NCBI GenBank assembly: GCA_963678705.1
Contig: CAVMBN010000199.1
Span: 186,001-250,000, forward strand
Reading direction: 5' to 3'
DNA length: 64,000 nt
From: Panorpa germanica
Taxonomy: Eukaryota; Arthropoda; Insecta; Mecoptera; Panorpidae
Part shown: positions 12,201 through 22,660 of the stretch, one piece after another
How positions within the stretch are numbered: the stretch's first letter is position 1
How the letters are laid out: each line of letters opens with the position of its first letter
Position numbers and translations under genes: made by a program
The notes under the pieces: model-generated
Database searches by the model: none
What the model was told of the DNA's origin: nothing
What the model saw: the letters and a program-made list of their open reading frames with translations, nothing else

Positions 12201-13330
12201 GTATTGAAGAAGGAGGTGATGTTTGTAAATTAAATAAAGCTCTCTATGGTCTTAAACAAGCTGCTCGACAATGGAATGAAAAATTATCAAATCAGTTGGA
12301 AAGTATTGGACTAAAGTCAACAAAAAAGGAGAGTTGTTTGTATTATACAAAACGTGGTAAAGATATTTTATTATTTCTAGTTTATGTTGATTATTTCTTA
12401 ATTGCATCATCAGATGTTGATTGGTTTGATGAAATTAAAATTAAACTACAAGAAGAATTTGAAATTAAGGATCTAGGTCTTGCAAAACAATGTTTGGGAA
12501 TAGAAATTAATCAATCAGATCAATATATTTTTATTAATCAATCAAGATATATTATCAATTTACTTAAAAAATATGAAATGAATAATTGCAATCCAGTTAA
12601 AACGCCAGCAGAATTACAAAAGAAGAAAATATTTTATTCAACTGAAAAAGAAGAAATTAATAGTAAATTTTATAGAAAAGTTATTGGAGCACTAATGTAT
12701 TTAGTGGTTGGATCTCGACCAGATATTGCAAATACTGTTTCAAGATTAGCTCAATTTGTAAACAAACCAAGTAAACAAGATTGGTTGGGAGTTAAGAGAA
12801 TATTGAGATATTTAGCTGGTACAATAGAATTAGGAATACTTTATACTAAAGAAACAAAATCTATGATTGGATACTGTGATGCTGATTGGGGAGGTTGTCT
12901 TGAAGATCGAAGATCATATTCTGGATATGTATTTATGTTGGCAGGGGGTGCTGTGAGCTGGAAATCTCAAAAACAAAGAACTGTGGCACTTTCATCTACT
13001 GAATCAGAATATGTTAGTTTATCAGAAGCTGTAAAAGAAGCAATATATTTAAATGATTTATTGACTGAACTAGAGCAAGAAAAATTTTTGAAAATTAAAA
13101 TATTAATTAACAATCGTGGAGCTGAACAACTGGCAATGAACTCGATTTATCATGCACGTACAAAACATATAGATATTCGTCATTATTTTGTTCGTGATGT
13201 AGTTGATGAAGGAATTATTAAATTACGTCATGTATCAACTAATGAAATGGTTGCGGATATTTTAACAAAAGCACTGCCAAGAGAGTTACATGAAAAATTC
13301 ACTGAAGGATTGGGACTTCAAATTATTTAA
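9209..13330 (+). CDS. Copia gag-pol polyprotein, copy 1
   Basis: A single 1373-residue frame, typical for Copia, starting at the ATG 22 nt after the primer site. Domains in order: gag with a CCHC knuckle (CFKCGKQGHKSPEC, about 218-231); aspartic protease (WILDSGCTTH, about 284); integrase with an HHCC zinc domain (WHCRMGH ... CEVC, about 416-462) and the DDE residues in HTDIVGPF, SDNGKEY and PQQNGVAERLNR; reverse transcriptase (KARIVAKGYSQ, FDVVTAYLNG); RNase H (YCDADWGG, STESEYVSL, HARTKHIDIRHYFVRD). Two catalytic losses are visible. The RT box at 1059-1062 is YVDY (GAT TAT at 12389-12394) where the family has YVDD. Residue 1301 is Asn (AAC, 13109-13111) where copy 2 and the family have Asp (DN in RNase H). 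Gag, protease and integrase look intact. Confidence 0.95.
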   Translation: MTTSVSATRFELLSKDNYEAWKIHVEALLIKNDLWEYVSGEKPIPVAAENNQEERNGWIKIDRKAKSEVILAISSTELQHVRGCNTSHEVWQKLASVYASKGPARKALLLKQLMLHKMSEGGDVRDHVNKFSDIVDRLGAMDIEVNKDLLSVMLLYSLPDSYEGFKCAMESRDELLEVEALKVKILEKSEIGSNSVVELAGNVRAENQPSYKNIFKGYCFKCGKQGHKSPECPTQLKPNFRRNRPDRQNRYTQENQCSQADDDTFAVFNVEFAGSVPSCRPWILDSGCTTHLCGDKQLFKSLNKEISGKINLANQANSEIKGKGTVNLSISNGKQLRSVDFSNTLFVPDLRSNLVSVAKITNKDHEILFKKDSAVIMDMTGNVKFVAERRGDLYYLQEGNEEACIGEDKANSELLMWHCRMGHLNAKDLFRVINQNTTSKVTSEQLKCLSRCEVCLRGKMTGLPFSGSERQSEELLEIVHTDIVGPFRTQSVNGAKYFITFIDDYSRWCEVYFLKQKSGALEAFKMYQNQAKRMTGKKIKYLQSDNGKEYCNTEMDSFLRNQGIQRRLSVVRTPQQNGVAERLNRTLVEMGRCLLLQSNLSDMFWTDAVATACHLRNRCPSRSINGDTPYQRWFNRDKVHLNYLRAFGSTVYVLDKDPTKGKLSDRSMKGIFVGYPRESKGYRIWLPEKRKFIVARDVKFIEDNVTTVLKNQEIKQLIINDFENKDKPWIELITGFKNSNETETLDGIPEENLEDNEENENSSGIQSSIQESPRRNSREYTREERRVPGRPKLIKTGLKGRPRKLFSKVNNCEVKERIESDSNEDDNDNDNIFVGVAEVKLEDAINSQECAEWKRAIKSEVISLLKNDTWNIVKLPEGQSVVGSQMILTNKFGSDGLIEKRKARIVAKGYSQKYGIDYDQTFAPVARMESMRLLIALSVELKLVIRQFDVVTAYLNGILEENVYMEIPDMLHEILMWIIDDSQVSEELKNKATKMLKCIEEGGDVCKLNKALYGLKQAARQWNEKLSNQLESIGLKSTKKESCLYYTKRGKDILLFLVYVDYFLIASSDVDWFDEIKIKLQEEFEIKDLGLAKQCLGIEINQSDQYIFINQSRYIINLLKKYEMNNCNPVKTPAELQKKKIFYSTEKEEINSKFYRKVIGALMYLVVGSRPDIANTVSRLAQFVNKPSKQDWLGVKRILRYLAGTIELGILYTKETKSMIGYCDADWGGCLEDRRSYSGYVFMLAGGAVSWKSQKQRTVALSSTESEYVSLSEAVKEAIYLNDLLTELEQEKFLKIKILINNRGAEQLAMNSIYHARTKHIDIRHYFVRDVVDEGIIKLRHVSTNEMVADILTKALPRELHEKFTEGLGLQII

Positions 13331-13350
13331 ATTGTTGAAATGAATGTCTT

Positions 13351-13359
13351 GAGGGGGTG
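13351..13359 (+). promoter_or_regulatory. Polypurine tract, Copia copy 1
   Basis: GAGGGGGTG lies directly before the TGTTGG of the 3' LTR, the expected site of plus-strand priming. Confidence 0.8.
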
Positions 13360-13567
13360 TGTTGGAATTACAATACATTCATTCTTAAATTAAATTACTT
13401 AAACTTGTTTTGTTTTTGTTTATATAAAAAAAATATTATATTAAATTCAATTGTTTTATGTCTATAAGAAATATTGTCTGAGGACTTTCTGTATAATTTC
13501 AGTCTGAGGACTTATTAATTAATAAAATATTTAATATATAACTGTGCATATAATATCTGCTTCAATA
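13360..13567 (+). repeat. Copia copy 1, 3' LTR (208 bp)
   Basis: Same length and ends as the 5' LTR with one substitution. Followed by the GTAAC target duplication at 13568-13572 and then the continuation of the interrupted satellite monomer (agaaatgtaataatatttt). Confidence 0.93.
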
Positions 13568-16500
13568 GTAACAGAAATGTAATAATATTTTAAATTTTTT
13601 ATTTTTTTAGTTCCATCACTACAATTTTTGTGTAAAAGAGACACAGTTAGTACAACTGCAAGTTCAAAAAATATAAATGTTTTTATTAAATTTAATTTCA
13701 TATTATATATAGCAGCACTTGTGTGAACAAATGTGCATGTTATAATAAAAAAAAAATATTTAATAACTTTCAACCATATAATTGTATGTAAAAATGTATT
13801 TTTTTGTGAAAAATGTCACGTTAACACCCACTCTTAAGCTATTTTAAAGTAACAGAAATGTATTAATATTTTAAAATTTTTATTTTTTTAGTTCCATCAT
13901 TACTATTTTTGTGTAAAAAAGACACACTTGGTACATCTGCAAGTATAAAAAATATAAAAGATAATAATAATTTTAATTTCATATTATATAAGCAGCACTT
14001 GTGTGAACAAATGTGCATGTTATAATAAAAAAAAAACTATTTAATAACTTTTAACCATATAATTGTATGTAAAAATGTATTTTTTTGTATAGAATGTCAC
14101 GTTATCACCCACTCTTAAGCTATTTTAAAGTAACAGAAATGTGTTTTTATTTTAAAAATTTTATTTTTTTAGTTCCATCATTACTATTTTTGGGTAAAAA
14201 AGACACAGTTTGTACAACTGCAAGTACAAAAAATATAAAAGTTAATAATAATTTTAATTTCATATTATATATAGCAGCACTTGTGTATACAAATGTGCAT
14301 GATAAAATAAAACAAAAATTTTATAACTTTTAATAATATATTTGTATGCAAAAATTTATTTTTTTGTATTGAATTTCACTTTACCACACAATCTAAATGT
14401 ATTTAAAAATTAACAGAAATGTATTAATATTTTAAAATTTATTTTTTTTTATTTCCATCACTACAATTTTTGTGTAAAAGAGACAGTTAGTACAACTGCA
14501 AGTTCAAAAAATGGAAAAGTTATTATTAATTTTAATTTCATATTATATATAGCAGCACTTGTGTGAACAAATGTGCATGTTATAATAAAAAAAAAACTAT
14601 TTAATAACTTTTAACCATATAATTGTATGTAAAAATTTATTTTTTTGTAAAGAATGTCACGTTAACACCAACTCTTAAGCTATTTTAAAGTAACAGAAAT
14701 GTATTTATATTTTAAAAATTTTATTTTTTTAGTTCCATCATTACTACTTTTGAGTAAAAAAAGACACAGTTGGTACAACTGCAAGTATTAAAAAAAAAAA
14801 AGTTAATAATAATTTTAATTTCATATTATATATTGCAGCACTTGTGTGAACAAATGTGCATGTTATAATAAAAAAAAACTATTTAATAACTTTTAACTAT
14901 ATAATTGTATTTAAAAATGTATTTTTTTGTATAGAATGTCACGTTATCACCCACTCTTAAGCTATATTAAAGTAACAGAAATGTGTTATTATTTTAAAAA
15001 TTTTATTTTTTTAGTTCCATCATACTCTTTTTGAGTAAAAGAGACACAGTTGGTACAACTGGAAGTACAAAAAATATAAATGTTAATAATAATTTTAATT
15101 TCATATTATATATAGCAGCACTTGTGTATACAAATGTGCATGATAAAATAAAACAAAATTTTATAACTTTTAACCATATATTTGTATGTAAAAATTTATT
15201 TTTTTGTATTGAATTTCACTTTACCACACAATCTAAATGTATTTTAAAGTAACAGAAATGTAATAATATTTTAAATTTTTTATTTTTTTAGTTCCATCAC
15301 TACAATTTTTGTGTAAAAGAGACACAGTTAGTACAACTGCAAGTTCAAAAAATATAAATGTTTTTATTAAATTTAATTTCATTTTATATATAGCAGCTTT
15401 TGTGTGAACAAATGTGCAAGTTATAATAAAAAAAAAACTATTTAATAACTTTTAACCATATAATTGTATGTAAACATGTATTTCTTTGTATAGAATGTCA
15501 CGTTATCACCCACTCTTAAGCTATTTTAAAGTAACACAAATGTGTTATTATTTTAAAATTTTTATTTTTTTAGTTCCATCATTACTACTTTTGAGTAAAA
15601 AAGACACAGTTGGTACAACTACAAGTATAAAAAATATAAAAGTTAATAATAATTTTAATTTCATATTATATATAGCAGCACTTGTGTGAACAAATGTGCA
15701 TGTTATAATAAAAAAAAAACTATTTAATAACTTTTAACCATATAATTGTATGTAAAAATTTATTTTTTTGTAAAGAATGTCACGTTAACACCAACTCTTA
15801 AGCTATTTTAAAGTAACAGAAATGTATTTATATTTTAAAAATTTTATTTTTTTAGTTCCATCATTACTACTTTTGAGTAAAAAAAGACACAGTTGGTACA
15901 ACTGCAAGTATTAAAAAAAAAAAAGTTAATAATAATTTTAATTTCATATTATATATTGCAGCACTTGTGTGAACAAATGTGCATGTTATAATAAAAAAAA
16001 ACTATTTAATAACTTTTAACTATATAATTGTATTTAAAAATGTATTTTTGTGTATAGAATGTCACGTTATCACCCACTCTTAAGCTATATTAAAGTAACA
16101 GAAATGTGTTATTATTTTAAAAATTTTATTTTTTTAGTTCCATCATACTCTTTTTGAGTAAAAGAGACACAGTTGGTACAACTGGAAGTACAAAAAATAT
16201 AAATGTTAATAATAATTTTAATTTCATATTATATATAGCAGCACTTGTGTATACAAATGTGCATGATAAAATAAAACAAAATTTTAAAACTTTTAACCAT
16301 ATATTTGTATGTAAAAATTTATTTTTTTGTATTGAATTTCACTTTACCACACAATCTAAATGTATTTTAAAGTAACAGAAATGTATTATTATTTTAAAAA
16401 TTTTATTTTTTTATTTCCATCACTACAATTTTTGTGTTAAAGAGACACGGTTAGTACAACTGCAAGTTAAAAAAATATAAAAGTTATTATTAATTTTAAT

Positions 16501-18058
16501 TTCATATTATATATAGCAGCACTTGTGTGAACAAATGTGCATGTTATAATAAAAAAAAAAATAATTAAATAACTTTCAACCATATAATTTTATGTAAAAA
16601 TGTATTTTTTTGTAAAAAATGTCACGTTAACACCCACTCTTAAGCTATTTTAAAGTAACAGAAATGTATTAATATTTTAAAATTTTTATTTTTTTAGTTC
16701 CATCATTACTATTTTTGTGTAAAAAAGACACACTTGGTACATCTGCAAGTATAAAAAATATAAAAGTTAATAATAATTTTAATTTCATATTATATAAGCA
16801 GCACTTGTGTGAACAAATGTGCATGTTATAATAAAAAAAAAACTATTTAATAACTTTTAACCATATAATTGTATGTAAAAATGTATTTTTTTGTATAGAA
16901 TGTCACGTTATCACCCACTCTTAAGCTATTTTAAAGTAACAGAAATGTGTTTTTATTTTAAAAATTTTATTTTTTTAGTTCCATCATTACTATTTTTGGG
17001 TAAAAAAGACACAGTTTGTACAACTGCAAGTACAAAAAATATAAAAGTTAATAATAATTTTAATTTCATATTATATATAGCAGCACTTGTGTATACAAAT
17101 GTGCATGATAAAATAAAACAAAATTTTTATAACTTTTAATAATATATTTGTATGCAAAAATTTATTTTTTTGTATTGAATTTCACTTTACCACACAATCT
17201 AAATGTATTTAAAAATTAACAGAAATGTATTAATATTTTAAAATTTTTTTTTTTTTAATTCCATCACTACAATTTTGTGTAAAAGAGACAGTTAGTACAA
17301 CTGCAAGTTCAAAAAATGGAAAAGTTATTATTAATTTTAATTTCATATTATATATAGCAGCACTTGTGTGAACAAATGTGCATGTTATAATAAAAAAAAA
17401 ACTATTTAATAACTTTTAACCATATAATTGTATGTAAAAATTTATTTTTTTGTAAAGAATGTCACGTTAACACCAACTCTTAAGCTATTTTAAAGTAACA
17501 GAAATGTATTTATATTTTAAAATTTTTATTTTTTTAGTTCCATCATTACTACTTTTGAGTAAAAAAAGACACAGTTGGTACAACTGCAAGTATTAAAAAA
17601 AAAAAAGTTAATAATAATTTTAATTTCATATTATATATTGCAGCACTTGTGTGAACAAATGTGCATGTTATAATAAAAAAAAACTATTTAATAACTTTTA
17701 ACTATATAATTGTATTTAAAAATGTATTTTTTTGTATAGAATGTCACGTTATCACCCACTCTTAAGCTATTTTAAAGTAACAGAAATGTGTTATTATTTT
17801 GAAAATTTTATTTTTTTAGTTCCATCATACTCTTTTTGAGTAAAAGAGACACAGTTGGTACAACTGGAAGTACAAAAAATATAAATGTTAATAATAATTT
17901 TAATTTCATATTATATATAGCAGCACTTGTGTATACAAATGTGCATGATAAAATAAAACAAAATTTTATAACTTTTAACCATATATTTGTATGTAAAAAT
18001 TTATTTTTTTGTATTGAATTTCACTTTACCACACAATCTAAATGTATTTTAAAGTAAC
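13568..18058. repeat. AT-rich satellite array, segment 3
   Basis: About 16 monomers between the two Copia copies. A four-monomer period of 1123 bp is visible (15031 recurs at 16154). The second half repeats the monomer order upstream of Copia copy 1. It includes paralogous empty sites for the Copia insertion. Confidence 0.95.
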
Positions 18059-18266
18059 TGTTGGAATTACAATACATTCATTCTTAAATTAAATTACTTA
18101 AACTTGTTTTGTTTTTGTTTATTTAAAAAAAATATTATATTAAATTCAATTGTTTTATGTCTATAAGAAATATTGTCTGAGGACTTTCTGTATAATTTCA
18201 GTCTGAGGACTTATTAATTAATAAAATATTTAATATATAACTGTGCATATAATATCTGCTTCAATA
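18059..18266 (+). repeat. Copia copy 2, 5' LTR (208 bp)
   Basis: Same ends and length as in copy 1 and followed by the same GGTTATGGGCCCAG primer site. It carries the same base that distinguishes 5' from 3' LTR in copy 1. Confidence 0.93.
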
Positions 18267-18301
18267 GGTTATGGGCCCAGGCTTTAATTAAAAAAATTAA
18301 T

Positions 18302-21300
18302 ATGACGACATCAGTGAGTGCTACAAGATTTGAGCTGTTGAGTAAGGACAATTATGAAGCCTGGAAAATTCATGTTGAGGCGCTATTGATCAAAAATGAT
18401 TTGTGGGAATATGTCAGTGGTGAAAAACCGATTCCTGTTGCTGCGGAAAATAATCAAGAAGAAAGAAATGTATGGATAAAAATTGATCGTAAAGCTAAGT
18501 CAGAAGTAATATTAGCAATTAGTTCAACGGAATTGCAGCATGTCCGAGGTTGTAATACTTCTCATGAAGTTTGGCAAAAACTTGCCTCAGTTTATGCTTC
18601 CAAAGGACCTGCAAGAAAAGCTTTATTACTTAAGCAACTTATGCTTCACAAGATGTCTGAAGGTGGTGATGTCAGGGATCATGTAAACAAGTTTTCGGAT
18701 ATAGTTGATCGACTTGGAGCTATGGATATTGAAGTGAATAAAGATTTATTGTCTGTAATGTTATTATATAGTCTACCAGATAGCTATGAAGGTTTTAAAT
18801 GTGCTATGGAATCACGTGATGAACTCTTGGAGGTTGAAGCTCTTAAGGTTAAGATACTTGAGAAGAGTGAAATTGGTTCAAATTCAGTTGTTGAGTTAGC
18901 TGGAAATGTAAGGGCTGAAAATCAACCGAGTTACAAAAATATTTTTAAAGGATATTGTTTTAAATGTGGAAAACAAGGACATAAGTCTCCTGAATGTCCA
19001 ACTCAATTGAAACCAAATTTCAGAAGAAATAGACCAGATAGACAGAATAGATACACACAAGAAAACCAATGTTCTCAAGCGGATGATGATACTTTTGCAG
19101 TATTTAATGTTGAATTTGCTGGTAGTGTTCCAAGTTGTCGACCTTGGATTCTTGATAGTGGCTGTACAACACATTTATGTGGTGATAAACAATTATTTAA
19201 GTCTTTAAATGAAGAAATTAGTGGGAAAATAAATTTGGCTAATCAAGCAAATAGTGAAATCAAAGGAAAAGGTACTGTTAATTTGTCGATTAGTAATGGT
19301 AAACAGCTGAGGTCAGTAGATTTTTCAAACACATTATTTGTACCAGATTTAAGGTCAAATCTAGTATCAGTTGCTAAAATTACTAATAAGGATCATGAAA
19401 TTCTATTTAAAAAAGATTCAGCTGTAATTATGGATATGACTGGAAATGTTAAATTTGTTGCTGAAAGGCGTGGTGATCTCTATTATTTACAAGAAGGTAA
19501 TGAAGAAGCTTGTATTGGAGAAGATAAAGCTAATTCTGAGTTATTGATGTGGCATTGTCGTATGGGTCATTTAAATGCTAAGGATTTATTTCGGGTGATT
19601 AATCAGAATACTACAAGTAAAGTAACCTCTGAACAATTGAAATGTTTGTCAAGATGTGAAGTGTGTCTACGAGGCAAGATGACAGGGTTACCGTTTTCAG
19701 GAAGTGAACGACAGAGTGAAGAACTTCTTGAAATAGTTCATACAGATATTGTTGGACCGTTTAGGACACAATCAGTGAATGGAGCAAAATATTTTATTAC
19801 ATTTATTGATGATTATTCTCGATGGTGTGAAGTATACTTTCTTAAACAGAAGAGTGGTGCACTAGAAGCTTTCAAAATGTATCAAAATCAAGCTAAACGT
19901 ATGACAGGGAAGAAGATAAAGTATCTTCAAAGTGATAATGGTAAAGAGTATTGTAATACTGAGATGGATTCTTTCCTGCGTAATCAAGGTATTCAACGTC
20001 GATTAAGTGTTGTAAGAACACCTCAGCAAAATGGTGTTGCTGAACGTTTAAATCGAACATTAGTTGAAATGGGACGATGTTTATTACTTCAATCAAATTT
20101 ATCGGATATGTTTTGGACTGATGCTGTAGCTACAGCATGTCATTTGAGAAACAGATGTCCTTCAAGAAGTATTAATGGAGATACTCCTTATCAGAGATGG
20201 TTCAACAGGGATAAAGTTCATTTAAATTATTTACGAGCATTTGGATCAACTGTATATGTCTTAGATAAAGATCCAACAAAAGGCAAATTATCTGATAGAT
20301 CAATGAAAGGAATTTTTGTAGGTTATCCACGTGAATCAAAAGGATACAGAATTTGGTTACCAGAAAAGAGAAAATTTATTGTTGCTCGTGATGTGAAATT
20401 TATTGAAGATAATGTTACTACAGTTTTAAAGAACCAAGAGATTAAACAGCTGATTATTAATGATTTTGAAAACAAGGATAAACCATGGATTGAATTGATA
20501 ACAGGATTTAAAAATAGTAATGAGACAGAAACTTTAGATGGAATTCCAGAAGAAAATTTAGAAGATAATGAAGAAAATGAAAATTCATCTGGTATTCAAT
20601 CATCTATTCAAGAATCTCCTAGAAGAAACTCAAGAGAATATACTAGAGAAGAAAGAAGAGTACCAGGAAGACCAAAATTAATTAAAACAGGTTTGAAAGG
20701 ACGTCCCAGAAAATTATTTTCAAAAGTTAATAATTGTGAAGTTAAAGAAAGGATTGAATCTGATTCTAATGAAGATGATAATGATAATGATAATATATTT
20801 GTTGGAGTAGCTGAAGTTAAATTGGAAGATGCTATTAATTCTCAAGAGTGTGCTGAGTGGAAGAGAGCAATTAAATCAGAAGTCATAAGTTTATTAAAAA
20901 ATGATACTTGGAATATTGTAAAATTACCTGAAGGTCAAAGTGTTGTGGGAAGTCGAATGATTTTAACAAATAAATTTGGATCAGATGGGCTTATTGAAAA
21001 AAGAAAAGCTCGTATTGTTGCAAAAGGTTATAGTCAGAAATATGGTATTGATTATGATCAAACTTTTGCTCCAGTTGCAAGAATGGAATCAATGAGACTT
21101 TTAATTGCATTGTCTGTGGAATTAAAACTTGTAATAAGACAATTTGATGTTGTAACTGCCTATTTAAATGGAATATTAGAAGAAAATGTTTATATGGAAA
21201 TACCGGATATGCTACATGAAATTTTGATGTGGATAATTGATGATAGTCAGGTGTCTGAAGAATTAAAAAATAAAGCTACAAAAATGTTAAAATGTATTGA

Positions 21301-22423
21301 AGAAGGAGGTGATGTTTGTAAATTAAATAAAGCTCTCTATGGTCTTAAACAAGCTGCTCGACAATGGAATGAAAAATTATCAAATCAGTTAGAAAGTATT
21401 GGACTAAAGTCAACAAAAAAGGAGAGTTGTTTGTATTATACAAAACGTGGTAAAGATATTTTATTATTTCTAGTTTATGTTGATTATTTCTTAATTGCAT
21501 CATCAGATGTTGATTGGTTTGATGAAATTAAAATTAAACTACAAGAAGAATTTGAAATTAAGGATCTAGGTCTTGCAAAACAATGTTTGGGAATAGAAAT
21601 TAATCAATCAGATCAATATATTTTTATTAATCAATCAAGATATATTATCAATTTACTTAAAAAATATGAAATGAATAATTGCAATCCAGTTAAAACGCCA
21701 GCAGAATTACAAAAGAAGAAAATATTTTATTCAACTGAAAAAGAAGAAATTAATAGTAAATTTTATAGAGAAGTTATTGGAGCACCAATGTATTTAGTGG
21801 TTGGAACTCGACCAGATATTGCAAATACTGTTTCAAGATTAGCTCAATTTGTAAACAAACCAAGTAAACAAGATTGGTTGGGAGTTAAGAGAATATTGAG
21901 ATATTTAGCTGGTACAATAGAATTAGGAATACTTTATACTAAAGAAACAAAATCTATGATTGGATACTGTGATGCTGATTGGGGAGGTTGTCTTGAAGAT
22001 CGAAGATCATATTCTGGATATGTATTTATGTTGGCAGGGGGTGCTGTGAGCTGGAAATCTCAAAAACAAAGAACTGTGGCACTTTCATCTACTGAATCAG
22101 AATATGTTAGTTTATCAGAAGCTGTAAAAGAAGCAATATATTTAAATGATTTATTGACTGAACTAGAGCAAGAAAAATTTTTGAAAATTAAAATATTAAT
22201 TGACAATCGTGGAGCTGAACAACTGGCAATGAACTCGATTTATCATGCACGTACAAAACATATAGATATTCGTCATTATTTTGTTCGTGATGTAGTTGAT
22301 GAAGGAATTATTAAATTACGTCATGTATCAACTAATGAAATGGTTGCGGATATTTTAACAAAAGCACTGCCAAGAGAGTTACATGAAAAATTCACTGAAG
22401 GATTGGGACTTCAAATTATTTAA
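18302..22423 (+). CDS. Copia gag-pol polyprotein, copy 2
   Basis: 1373 residues, the same domain order as copy 1: CCHC gag, DSG protease, HHCC plus DDE integrase, RT, RNase H. It differs from copy 1 by seven amino acids: Gly57 to Val, Lys to Glu near 304, Gln to Arg near 885, Lys to Glu near 1157, Leu to Pro near 1162, Ser to Thr near 1168, and Asn1301 to Asp. A few silent changes are also present. The RNase H Asp that copy 1 lost is kept here. The RT box is again YVDY (GAT TAT at 21482-21487), so the reverse transcriptase defect predates the duplication. The Leu-to-Pro change lies between the RT core and RNase H. Integrase and protease motifs look intact, but the element probably cannot copy itself. 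Confidence 0.95.
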   Translation: MTTSVSATRFELLSKDNYEAWKIHVEALLIKNDLWEYVSGEKPIPVAAENNQEERNVWIKIDRKAKSEVILAISSTELQHVRGCNTSHEVWQKLASVYASKGPARKALLLKQLMLHKMSEGGDVRDHVNKFSDIVDRLGAMDIEVNKDLLSVMLLYSLPDSYEGFKCAMESRDELLEVEALKVKILEKSEIGSNSVVELAGNVRAENQPSYKNIFKGYCFKCGKQGHKSPECPTQLKPNFRRNRPDRQNRYTQENQCSQADDDTFAVFNVEFAGSVPSCRPWILDSGCTTHLCGDKQLFKSLNEEISGKINLANQANSEIKGKGTVNLSISNGKQLRSVDFSNTLFVPDLRSNLVSVAKITNKDHEILFKKDSAVIMDMTGNVKFVAERRGDLYYLQEGNEEACIGEDKANSELLMWHCRMGHLNAKDLFRVINQNTTSKVTSEQLKCLSRCEVCLRGKMTGLPFSGSERQSEELLEIVHTDIVGPFRTQSVNGAKYFITFIDDYSRWCEVYFLKQKSGALEAFKMYQNQAKRMTGKKIKYLQSDNGKEYCNTEMDSFLRNQGIQRRLSVVRTPQQNGVAERLNRTLVEMGRCLLLQSNLSDMFWTDAVATACHLRNRCPSRSINGDTPYQRWFNRDKVHLNYLRAFGSTVYVLDKDPTKGKLSDRSMKGIFVGYPRESKGYRIWLPEKRKFIVARDVKFIEDNVTTVLKNQEIKQLIINDFENKDKPWIELITGFKNSNETETLDGIPEENLEDNEENENSSGIQSSIQESPRRNSREYTREERRVPGRPKLIKTGLKGRPRKLFSKVNNCEVKERIESDSNEDDNDNDNIFVGVAEVKLEDAINSQECAEWKRAIKSEVISLLKNDTWNIVKLPEGQSVVGSRMILTNKFGSDGLIEKRKARIVAKGYSQKYGIDYDQTFAPVARMESMRLLIALSVELKLVIRQFDVVTAYLNGILEENVYMEIPDMLHEILMWIIDDSQVSEELKNKATKMLKCIEEGGDVCKLNKALYGLKQAARQWNEKLSNQLESIGLKSTKKESCLYYTKRGKDILLFLVYVDYFLIASSDVDWFDEIKIKLQEEFEIKDLGLAKQCLGIEINQSDQYIFINQSRYIINLLKKYEMNNCNPVKTPAELQKKKIFYSTEKEEINSKFYREVIGAPMYLVVGTRPDIANTVSRLAQFVNKPSKQDWLGVKRILRYLAGTIELGILYTKETKSMIGYCDADWGGCLEDRRSYSGYVFMLAGGAVSWKSQKQRTVALSSTESEYVSLSEAVKEAIYLNDLLTELEQEKFLKIKILIDNRGAEQLAMNSIYHARTKHIDIRHYFVRDVVDEGIIKLRHVSTNEMVADILTKALPRELHEKFTEGLGLQII

Positions 22424-22452
22424 ATTGTTGAAATGAATGTCTTGAGGGGGTG

Positions 22453-22660
22453 TGTTGGAATTACAATACATTCATTCTTAAATTAAATTACTTAAACTTG
22501 TTTTGTTTTTGTTTATATAAAAAAAATATTATATTAAATTCAATTGTTTTATGTCTATAAGAAATATTGTCTGAGGACTTTCTGTATAATTTCAGTCTGA
22601 GGACTTATTAATTAATAAAATATTTAATATATAACTGTGCATATAATATCTGCTTCAATA
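22453..22660 (+). repeat. Copia copy 2, 3' LTR (208 bp)
   Basis: Preceded by the GAGGGGGTG polypurine tract and followed by GTAAC and the resumed satellite monomer. Matches the 3' LTR of copy 1. Confidence 0.93.

Larger units (their letters stand above)
8966..13567 (+). mobile_element. Ty1/Copia LTR retrotransposon, copy 1 (4602 bp)
   Basis: Complete structure: 208-bp LTRs, tRNA-iMet-type primer site, one 1373-codon gag-pol frame, polypurine tract, 5-bp target duplication. The two LTRs differ by a single base (tttatttaaaa against tttatataaaa), so the insertion is young. The open frame is intact, but the RT core reads YVDY and the RNase H has Asp replaced by Asn at residue 1301. Self-mobilisation is therefore unlikely. 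Confidence 0.96.
7283..16375. repeat. 9.09-kb tandem duplication, copy 1
   Basis: Satellite plus Copia copy 1, repeated at an offset of 9092-9093 bp in the next block. Monomer landmarks at 7799, 8743, 13531, 14085, 15031 and 15486 recur at 16891, 17836, 22624, 23178, 24124 and 24579. The Copia elements correspond base for base apart from a handful of substitutions. The left edge is placed where variant gacacggttag monomers begin to match. The right part (about 15.75-16.37 kb) looks instead like a local copy of 14.63-15.25 kb (offset 1123 bp), so the boundaries are approximate. Confidence 0.8.
18059..22660 (+). mobile_element. Ty1/Copia LTR retrotransposon, copy 2 (4602 bp)
   Basis: Identical organisation to copy 1 at an offset of 9093 bp. 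LTRs lie at 18059-18266 and 22453-22660, the primer site at 18267-18280, and GTAAC duplications at 18054-18058 and 22661-22665. The shared target duplication, shared flanks and shared LTR difference show that this copy arose by segmental duplication, not by a second transposition. Confidence 0.96.

Noticed and set aside
13531..13773. 80-codon minus-strand frame (also at 22624 and 29373)
   Set aside because: It is the reverse strand of one satellite monomer and starts inside the Copia LTR; repetition explains its recurrence.
18059..22660. Second independent Copia transposition
   Set aside because: Same target duplication, same flanking monomers, same LTR difference at a constant 9093-bp offset; segmental duplication is the simpler reading.
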